Source: Axinella damicornis (Eukaryota; Porifera; Demospongiae; Axinellida; Axinellidae). Taken from it: DNA of 64,000 nucleotides. The notes beneath the pieces were generated by a model that worked only from the letters and a program-made list of their open reading frames with translations, was not told where the DNA came from and made no database searches. The stretch is taken from contig OZ007509.1 of NCBI GenBank assembly GCA_963931865.1, positions 13,715,489 through 13,779,488 of the forward strand, in the 5' to 3' direction. The translations under genes and the position numbers were made by a program. Below, piece after piece: positions 11,137-21,398 of this stretch; positions within the stretch are counted from its first letter, which is position 1, and the number at the start of each line of letters is the position of its first letter.

Positions 11137-12459
11137 CTACATACACGTACAAATGAAGACACAAAAATACGCATCTCCGTAAAAAATTATCTTGAGCTGT
11201 AGTGTGCTTTGAGCTGTAGTGTGCTTTGGGCTGTCTGTAGCCATGCAGTGCTTGTACACTTACAGATTCCCATTTTAAGCATATCATATCGTGACAGTGA
11301 ATAACCAATTTCCTTCATGATATACAAAAGAAGTTCACATTGTGTCTGAAATGTGCTAGTGGTCCTAATAAATACCTCCAATTTTCTTTGGTGCTGGATC
11401 TTAAAATATTACGCTCAAATATATTACCCTCAAATGACTAGGCAAATTGTCAACAAATTGGCTCGTAATTTTGCATGACTAGTCAACTGATTGAGGGACT
11501 AGTTGAGGAATGACAGAATGTCATCACTTGCTGTACACAGCACACATCAAATCTGAATCACTGACATCAGCTTGTTCTACATGCTATGCCCCTGAAAGCA
11601 GCAAAATTAAAATCTCAGTGTAGTATACTTGGAGGGAAAACCAGGCAGGAGTGATCAGCCCTTTACTCAGAGAGAAAAATGGGGGGGGGGGGGGGGGGGG
11701 GGGGGCAGCCTAATGTTGAGGCGAACATGGGGGTGTGGGTATTACATAGGGCAACTGGAAATGATTCATTTCCTTACAGCATTGGAGCATTTTGTTGAAT
11801 GTCTCCATCGCGAAAATGAAAAAGTATGTTAGTAGGATTCTACGCTCACAGGTAAAGGAAAGTAGTTGAATGAGAATACATTGTGTTGTGTGCAGTGTGA
11901 AGACGCACTTGCACAAACATACTGCAGTCTCCCGCTAATATGCCCTTTGAAAGTACGTCCTCCCCCCTCTTTACAGCCTAAGTTCCTGCACACGGTTAGA
12001 TTGACTCGTTTTAATGCCCCTGGTGAGCGTCTTCTGGAATACCCATCACATGCTCAGTATGTTACATTGTGATACAAGTCATCTCGTTGTACTCTTCTGC
12101 AGGAAGACTCTCCCATGGTACGTGAGCAACAGTATTGCTGTTCTTGAGGATAGCTACAGCTAAGTTGTCGCGAACGTTATGGCCCTCACATTGGAAGGAG
12201 CTTTCTCGCCGATGTAGGGAGACCACACAGCTTTGCAAACATGATGACCATGAACAGTACTCTCGATCCTTTGTACTAGCTGTGTTGTTATATGAACATG
12301 AAGTGTCATAATAGTTTGTGTATACCGGTATAGCACTTGCGTAAAAACTTTTGTGCGCGAATACTCGAGACTAATTACTTATTCAAATATAAGCCCTCCC
12401 CACTTTAGGGTAGATGTAGTGTACAGAATGGGGGGGCATATTAACGGGAGACCGGTACT

Positions 12460-12492
<33 letters not shown>

Positions 12493-15400
12493 CACACTCA
12501 CATGCACGCACACATACACACATATACTCACACGCACACACATACATGTGCACTGTGTGTGTAACCCTCAAACATACCCTCATACGTAGAGCTGGTGAAT
12601 GCTTGGAAGTCCTTGAGGCTGTAGATGTAATGCAGGTCTGGGCTGTCAGGTTCATCCTCCTTGATTTCATATAGCGAGACGACAGGACAGTGGTAGGAGT
12701 ACATGAGAGGGGACAGAGGATGGTGGAGGGAGTGAGAGGGGACAGAGGATGGTGGAAGGAGTGAGAGGAGGCAGAGGATGGTGGAGGGAGTGAGAGGGGA
12801 CAGAGGATGGTGGAGGGAGTGAGAGGAGGCAGAGGATGGTGGAGGGAGTGAGAGGGGACAGAGGAAGGTGGAGGGAGTGAGAGGGGACAGAGGATGGTGG
12901 AGGGAGTGAGAGGGGACAGAGGATGGTGGAGGGAGTGAGAGGAGGCAGAGGATGGTGGAGGGAGTGAGAGGGGACAGAGGATGGTGGAGGGAGTGAGAGG
13001 AGGCAGAGGATGGTGGAGGGAGTGAGAGGGGACAGAGGATGGTGGAGGGAGTGAGAGGAGACGGACGATGAGTGAGAGGGGACAGAGGATGGTGGAAGGA
13101 GTGAGAGGGGACAGAGGATGGTGGAGGGAGTGAGAGGGGACAGAGGATGGTGGAGGGAGTGAGAGGAAACGGACGATGGTGGAGGGAGTGAGATGAGAGG
13201 GGACAGAGGATGGTGGAGGGAGTGAGAGGGGACAGAGGATGGTGGAGGGAGTGAGAGGGGACAGAGGATGGTGGAGTGAGTGAGAGGGGACAGACGATGG
13301 TGGAGGGAGTGAGAGGGGACAGAGGATGGTGGAGGGAGAAAGAGGGGACAGAGGATGGTGGAGGGAGAAAGAGGGGACCAATGATGGTGTAGGGAGTGAA
13401 GCATAAAGTGAACGGTTGAGGTGAGAGGAGACAGAAGACAGTAGAAGGATTGAAGAGGGACGTGAGGAGGTACAGAGGACGATGGAGGGAATGAGAGGGG
13501 ACAGGGGGCAGTGGAGGGATAGAGGATGGTGGAGGGAGTAAGGACAGTGGAGGGAGAGGACAATAGAGAGAGTGAGAGGAACAGAGTATGGTAAAGGGAG
13601 TGAGGGATTTTGAACAGTATAGAGTATGAGTAACTCAAGCATAGAACACGCTCTAAAATTGCAAAACAAGAGAAATGGCCTACCCCAGTCGCTAAGCCTT
13701 GTGATCAGAGCTGCTACGTAGCTGGACAGGCAGACTGTTTACACAAACTGCCCCCCACATGACATCTACATTACATATGTACCACTGGTGACTGGTACCT
13801 GCGGAGGAGGTGCAGCACCCAACAGTTCTTGCTTCACCATCACTGCCTGCTCATGGACTGGCTCAAGTTTGGGTGCATCAGCCGGTGGTTCCTGAGAATG
13901 TCAGTCATGGTAGAGATGAGGAGAGGTTGCTACTCAGTACGTTGATATAGGCAGTTTCTCATGAGCAACCATGGGAGAAGAGGAACCTGTCCTCGTATCT
14001 CATACCCAGACTTTCCATCCTAGGATTTGTCTGGCAGCATTGAAGCGGATGGAAAGCCTATTTGCAAGTAAGACAGTTTGATGAATTTCCACACGACATG
14101 CATGTGCAAACCTTGGGTGGCCCTGTAGGAGACGTAGCCTGTTTCTGTTTCTATAGGAGATAGACACACTGTCAATAACATACACACTGCCATGACAACC
14201 ACACACTGCCACGAAAACCAATATAATTATTATAAACCAATACATACAGTTGCCATGACAACCAATACACACTGTTATGACAACCATTACCTATATACCA
14301 GGGCAGTATGGGGTGAGCACGAGTACAATTGTAAGTGTATTAGCCACTGACTTGTTCATGTAGCTGTTGCTCTGTGCTTCTGCACAAATGCCAGAGGGCT
14401 AAACCGTTAACCTAAGTGCTGCATCAAGTACTGCAAACATAGTGACACAAACGTGAAACAAACTGAGCTAGCTGGCCATTATGAAGTGGCACATGGTTCA
14501 TTGCGGCCAGTAGATAATTATGTTCGCAAGTGGATGGGTGCAGTTTCGGGTGAGTGCATGCATAGTGGATTCATCTCATTGATTTGCGGTATGGACGGAT
14601 GTAGTCGGTCGGTCTGTTGATCATCCATGCTTGACACAACTAATGCGGCAGCTGTATCAGAATGGGTGTTGCTAGTCAGAATCCTTCAATCCGCTGATAT
14701 TTCTAAAAAAATTTGTAAAAGGGTAAATGGCGAAATTTTGTCCTCTAAAATTTCTGGTCCTTACATATCATGTATGTGCAAATAATTGAGCCCAAACTAG
14801 TACATAGCCACAAATTGTATCCTCGGTCTTAGCATCTTGGCTGCATTAATTAGAACGGCTACACGGAGGTGAAAGTGCAGATGGACATGCCACTTACACT
14901 ACTAATGGATGTTGCATGTAGAGGACCTTGTCCTATCAGCTTACATAAGCTAAATGCTAAGGCTTCAGTAAGTCCCTGACCCAAGAGCTGTGTGTGAACA
15001 GTGAACTGTGAACTGTGAACTGCCATCCTGGTACAAGGTAAGTGTAACATGAAGCCATTGTATTTCACAAGTGATCCTCTTCTACTTATGTACAAGATTG
15101 CAGCAAGGGCTTCATGTCCGTCGATGTCCCCCCCCCCCCCAGTATATCTACATGTCAATTAAGGTAGAAACGATATGGGAATTCACATGCTTGGTGTAGC
15201 CTTGTACCCTGGCTTTTCGTCCTAGATCTTTTTCTTTTGTCCAAAAGGTGCGAGACAAAATCTGGGATAGCGAGCTGGGGTACAAGACTGAACTTGTTCA
15301 TGCATTTGCCAGAAGCTTAGTTTGTGTACACGATAAAGAGTTGTTATGTTGGTACAAAAGCTGTGAACTATGAATACCGATGACACCTGGTGCCCAGAAG

Positions 15401-18400
15401 CTAGGGTTCCCCCCTGTGCTGCATGGTGAAAAATAATATTCCTCAGTGCACGCAGGGGGAGGAGCCCTCAAAGGTTGGCGAAAGGCAGTTGACAGGCGTG
15501 TGAGAGGGCCACTGGTCTGAGCTCGCTGTTCACTGTGGTTTGTTTGCGGGACCAACTCACTCATCATTTGTCGCCGCTTACCGGATCGATGGTTCACAAG
15601 GTAAGCTGTCCTTGGGAAGGAGGCTATATAATGTACACGTAGCTTAAGCATTTGAAATCCAGCTGGCTACCCCTCCAAGTTACAGAAACGGCTGCCAGTG
15701 TGCCACAAAGGCTGCAATGGTGGAGTGGTGGACTCCGCTAGATACAGAATCCACTCACGGAGCTGTTTGCAATAGAGTGTAGTCACAGGTACCGTGCTGT
15801 TTGCAATAGAGTGTAGTCACAGGTACCGTGCTGTTACAACAGAGTGTAGTCACAGGTACGTACCACGCTGTTATTACAATATAGTGTTGTCGCAGGTACC
15901 GTGCTGTTGCAATAGAGTGTAGTCACAGGTACCACGCAGAGTGTAGTCAGAGGTACCATGCTGCTTTCACTCTGGGTGGCTATGAAGAGGCCAACCGGCA
16001 CAAGAGCACCAACCCACCGAGCAGCGTGCACCATCTGAATTCTAGTCTTCTACAGTAGCTTCACACTCCTCACCTCTTCCTTCGCAATGTCGATCACCAC
16101 CCACCCACTGAAATCGAGGGAGGCCGTGGAGGATATTTGTGGGACGGGCACGGTGGTGGGATCAATGACACCGGAACTGGAAACCTTGACCCGTTTCTAG
16201 AAGAGGAGTTTAGGGGCATGGCATACCGACCAACTACGTATAGCACTTCTAGTAACACGTATGCACACTTTAGATCATGCTGTTTACGGATAGCCACAAT
16301 CTTTGGTGCAATGCACACACTAATACCAACGGCATACTGACCAACTAGTACTACGTATGCACACTTTAGATCATGCTGTCTACATATAATATAGCCACAA
16401 TCTTAATTTGGTGCAAGGCACACAATGGCATACCGACCAACTGTAATACCGGTATATGCACACTTTAGATCATGCTGTCTATATAATAATTATTATACCC
16501 ACAATCTTAGCACTTTAGAAACAGCCTCTTCCCAGGCACACACTAATAATAATGGCATACCAACCAACTACAGCACTTGCGTATGCACACCTCAGATCTT
16601 CATGTCTAGGTATAGCCTCAGTTTTTGGTGCATAAAAACAGCCTCTTTAGTGTTTCCCACAAAGGGGGGTTTCTTCCCAAAAGGGGGGCTAGAGGGTGCT
16701 CCTCCCCCCTTTCCTGGCCTATTATCCTTTGATGTGGTCATTGGAATGCATTAAGTTATTTGATCTGGTCAATTTTGGACTACTTTCACCCCCTTTCCTG
16801 TCAGTTTTGGGGGAAGGTTTGCCGTAAGCGCAGAGTCAGCAGTCATTCATCCATTGTGAATCTGAGCTAGGCACACATGCACTAATGCTGACTCAGGGAA
16901 CGTCTGCCAGGCCCTCTCCCACTCCTCTGGGGCTGGCCATAAAATATCCATTCCAACACACAAGTTGTTCACTACTGTAACAGTGGTAGTGGTCACCCAT
17001 CCAACCAGTACTTCAGGCGGCGTACTATATAGACAGGTGGCTACTTAAGCAGGTCCTGTTGTACAGGATTAGTACAGCTTGGACCAGCAGTGGTGACCAT
17101 GGTGACCGGAATAGATAGGTACCACTGTACTGTGCAAGTATTGAGGAGCAGATCCCCTCTGCAGTAAGGTATGAAGTTATACATGTCGCATTGTCTAGTA
17201 GCTTATAAACCATGGTCATAAACTATGTTCCTAGGCTAATCGTATTCCATGGACCATGGAATACAATTAGCCTAGGAACATAGTTTAAGACCTGTTATAC
17301 TCATCTGACGATTGGCAAGTCAGCTCTTAAGCCATGCATATAATAACATGGTCATACTGGACACTGTAACCGGTAGAGCAAAGTTATCTTGCTCGTTAAC
17401 TCTTCAACTTCTGTTGACATGATCTGTCATAAGCCCATAAACCGTTTCATTGCCATAGTGGTGGTAAAGGAATGATAGTTACCCGTTACTCTTTACCAAC
17501 CAATGACATTGTTTGCCGGCATGGTCTCCAATAAGCTCATTGGCAGGTCTGCCATATGATTGTATGTATCACGGCAGGAGCGCATGAACCGCCAAAGGAG
17601 CGTCAAACTCAGCATGCCCGCCCTAGCGTAAGTAGTAGGTATTCACATGTCCCAAACTTTTACCTTATACGGCAAGAGGTCGTTACATAAAAACAGATTG
17701 GCATTTGTGTGATACCGCAAAGGTCCTCCACATAAGCCTTAAAGGTATGACCGTAAGGCGTGAGGGGTCACAACATGTCTAGTTTGACGCTCCTTCACCG
17801 CCTTCGGCGGCTCATGCGCTCCTGATGACAGTATAGGTTCTTACTAGAGAAGTCTCACCTCTACAGTCTGTGTTTCCAATGTGCAGTGCAATTCACTACA
17901 CATACACAGTCTGTAGAGGTCAGGCTTCTCCAGTAAGAACCTGCTCTTGAGTCTCTTTTGGGCGGGTTCTTACTAGAGAGCCTGACCTCCACAGCCTGAG
18001 TAAGAACCTGCTCAAACTCTGACTGTGGAGGGAGGCTCTAGTTCAAACACAGACTGCAAGAGGTGAGGCTTCTCTAGTAAGAACCTGCTCTTTAAGTCTC
18101 TTTTCTCAGCAGGTTCTTACTAGAGAAGCCACACCTCTATGGTCTGTGTTTGAACAGGTTCTTACAGAAGCTTGACCTCCACAGTCTGAGTAAGAACCTA
18201 AGAACCTGCTCAAACACAGACAGTGGAGGTCAGGCTTCTCTAGTAAGAACCTGCTAGGGCCTCCAGTCTGTGTTTGAGCAGGTTCTTACCAGAGAAGCCT
18301 GACCTCCACAGTCTGTGCTGAGGAGAAGCCTGACCTCCACAGTCTGTGCTGAGGAGAAGCCTGACCCCCACAGTCTGTGCTGAGGAGAAGCCTGACCTCC

Positions 18401-21325
18401 ACAGTCTGTGCTGAGGAGAAGCCTGACCTCCACAGTCTGTGCTGAGGAGAAGCCTGACCTCCCAGTCTGTGTTTTGAGTAACACAGACTGTGGAGGTGAG
18501 GCTTCTCATGTACACCATGTAAGAACCTGCTCAAACACAGACTGTGGAGGTATAGCCTCGTTCCCAGGCCCCATTTTCAGATGGGGCCTGGGAACGAGGC
18601 TGAGGCTTCTGTAAGAACCTGCTCAAACACAAGACTTGTGGAGGTCAGGCTTCTCTAGTAAGAACTCTTCACACAGAGAGGAAAAGATGAACTTCTGAAC
18701 ATGAGATTCAACCGTCGATGCAGTTTAATAATGGAAATGCCCTGTATTGTCAAGCAGGCAGGCATGCATTACCACATTGTATTACGCACGCACACATTAC
18801 CCATGCATACACACTAGTGCACTAATGCACACTTAATTGCAGCAATAATATCCGTGAGAAAAACACGCACAGAGCGTGAAAGAAGTGATTATAGTTGTGA
18901 GAAGGTACCAAAATTGAAGATGTGCATACACTAACTCAGCAACCAGTATACTCTGCATAGTACTACAGTATACTGGTTGATGAGTTAGTACATGTAGAGT
19001 ATACTGCTCACTGAGTTAGCATACCGATTGCTGATTAGTAGTCATGTGTTGTTAAGCAAATGCATCCATATCCCTCACACGAAGAAAAGAGAACAAATCT
19101 CTCTATAATGACATTCCTCAAATAGGAAGTGAGCTTCATTTGTTTCCACTACGTAGGATCGAAGATGGCTGGATCGAAGGAGGTTCAGCACTTAATAAAC
19201 AGTGGTTTGGGATGATCAGAGAGTTGAACCTGCGCCTAACAACGAATACACACTTAAAACTTGTTATAAGTGAGGTGTGCTTAATAACACACAACTACGG
19301 TATGCAGAGTATATATACTGCTTGTTGGGTTAGTGCAGAGGACACGCACATAGTACTGCTAATATTCTTCATGGGATTGTCTCATAGCTAGGGATGTTGA
19401 GGTGTGAACTTGTTGTACTTACCTTTCCTCTTGCACCCTGGATTCCTTCATCCACAGATGGTTCTGGAAGGGAGCCTGCTCACCTTCTGATATAATGCTT
19501 CCTGGTTCTAAGGTCAGCTCATTATAGGTTTCATCATCCTCTTTTTGGCACATAAAATCTAGGATGGAAACCCAGGGTTCGAGGCCAGCTGCTAACAGTA
19601 AGACCAGTCACGCCCTTGCAGCACTGATCATAAGCAGTACTTTTGGTGTCACCACCGTGTCCCAGTCAAATTCCACACCACCTCTGTACTACTGGGTACG
19701 TTTGCAGAATCTGTGCAACACGTTGTTAGAACTCAGAGTTCAGCATGCTTCCAATAGTGTGACTGGTGTACGTGGTCTTACGTAAATTGGTCGCCATCTT
19801 GGAGTACAACTAGTGGGTGTGTCAACGAGTGAAACGTACACAACGGCTGTTTGACGCACGTTTTATTCCGTGAACAGGCAACCAGGTCTTCAAACTTGCA
19901 GCGTGGATAGAGCATCAGGGCCCCTAGCTGCCATGCAAACAGAAGAGGAGCGCTACTTCAGAGAAGCAGAGGGAACCCTCACAACAGCGCTAACTAATGC
20001 AATACTCCCACGCTGCTGTACTCCAAGGCGGCAACAAATTGACAGGAGGTCATGCCAATTGCAGGCCTCAATATAGAAGCTTCGACTCAGAGCCTTCCAT
20101 ATAAGGAAAGCACTACAGCCTACTGCAATAACCAGTACCATAGCTGGTTTTGATTGTCGGTTTGTTTGAGTACACCAGGTACTGTGTGATGAATTTTAAG
20201 CACAACACAACCACATGTATACCAATGCAGCAGTTATGATAGTCAAAGACCACAAGAGTTCACTGATCTATAATAATCTCATGACAACCAACTGCCTCAT
20301 TCCAGGCTCTCACTGCACAGTAAAGCAATGGCAGGGCCGGCGCCTGCTATTTTGGAGTGGTACGGCCACTGCCGAAGGCAGTGCATAGAGGTGCGTAGGG
20401 CCGATCAGTCCGCGCAAAGCGCGGAAAAAATTTTTCACCTTCATTTATCAGTTAGCAGGATGAGCTCTCCGTAGCACCTTCGTGCTTTGCACTGCACTGC
20501 CACTACTTTCCGTGGCTGTCTCACTCTCGACGTGGAAAGGAAAAATGTAAGTTGGCTGGAAGGGTAGCTAGCCTACATCGCGAGCATCTCGTTGTTTGAA
20601 GGTTGCCGTCACGACGCGTTAGTCTCCATTCGGTCTCGTCCCTAGACAATGAAAATCGACGCGATTCGAAACCAAGACTCGTGACAACTTGCCGTCTGTC
20701 CTGGCCTTATCATGCTGATGGTTGCGGCTTTAGCCAGCGGAAGCCTCAAGGAGGAAACTTTGGATGCAGCTAGCTACGCGCTCGTAAGTCAGAATCCCAG
20801 CAACGCCATTTTTCCTCCTCAAAAACTGGTACGGCCATGGCCGTACCGGCCGTACCGGTGGTGCCGGCCCTGAATGGGGGAGCTTTATCACTTGCATAAT
20901 TACGCCCACACACAATTAAGTCGTATCCATCCCATGTATGTCTACCTGGCCTTGACGTCACGATGTCACACACGTGATGAATATTAAGAAATGCTTCGGG
21001 AAGAAGGTACAAGTTGCAAGAGTTGGCCTACGTACCTTGATGGATTCCTTGATCCTGGTGTTGAGTTTCGGCATCAGCTCTCCGTTGGGACCGATGACCA
21101 GCCGCAGGAGGAGGTAGGCTATGGGGGCCGGCTGGTCATAGCTCGCCACTGCACCGTAAAAATAAAATATTTGTGTTCAACATCATCAAACAGAGTGTGA
21201 ACTAACAAAACAGAACATCAGTGAACAAAGCGCAACATCCTCGAGTGCATTAGCACTCGAGGATGTTGTCAAGGATGTACCTGCAAGCTCACACAGACCA
21301 GATCCGCTGTCAGAAAGCAGACCTA

Positions 21326-21398
<73 letters not shown>

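Noticed and set aside
12383..13669. 428- and 323-residue Ser/Pro/Leu-rich minus-strand frames
   Set aside because: Translations of the 29-bp minisatellite in an intron. Only the small part 12578-12659, in another frame, is a real exon.
15298..15651. 117-residue minus-strand frame as an extra exon of the gasdermin-like gene
   Set aside because: The flanking exons (16107-16074 and 13891-13799) already join in phase, and the frame has no clear AG/GT borders or homology.
17828..18668. CRISPR-like array of spaced repeats
   Set aside because: Repeats occur in both orientations with irregular spacers, in animal DNA with introns and no cas genes.
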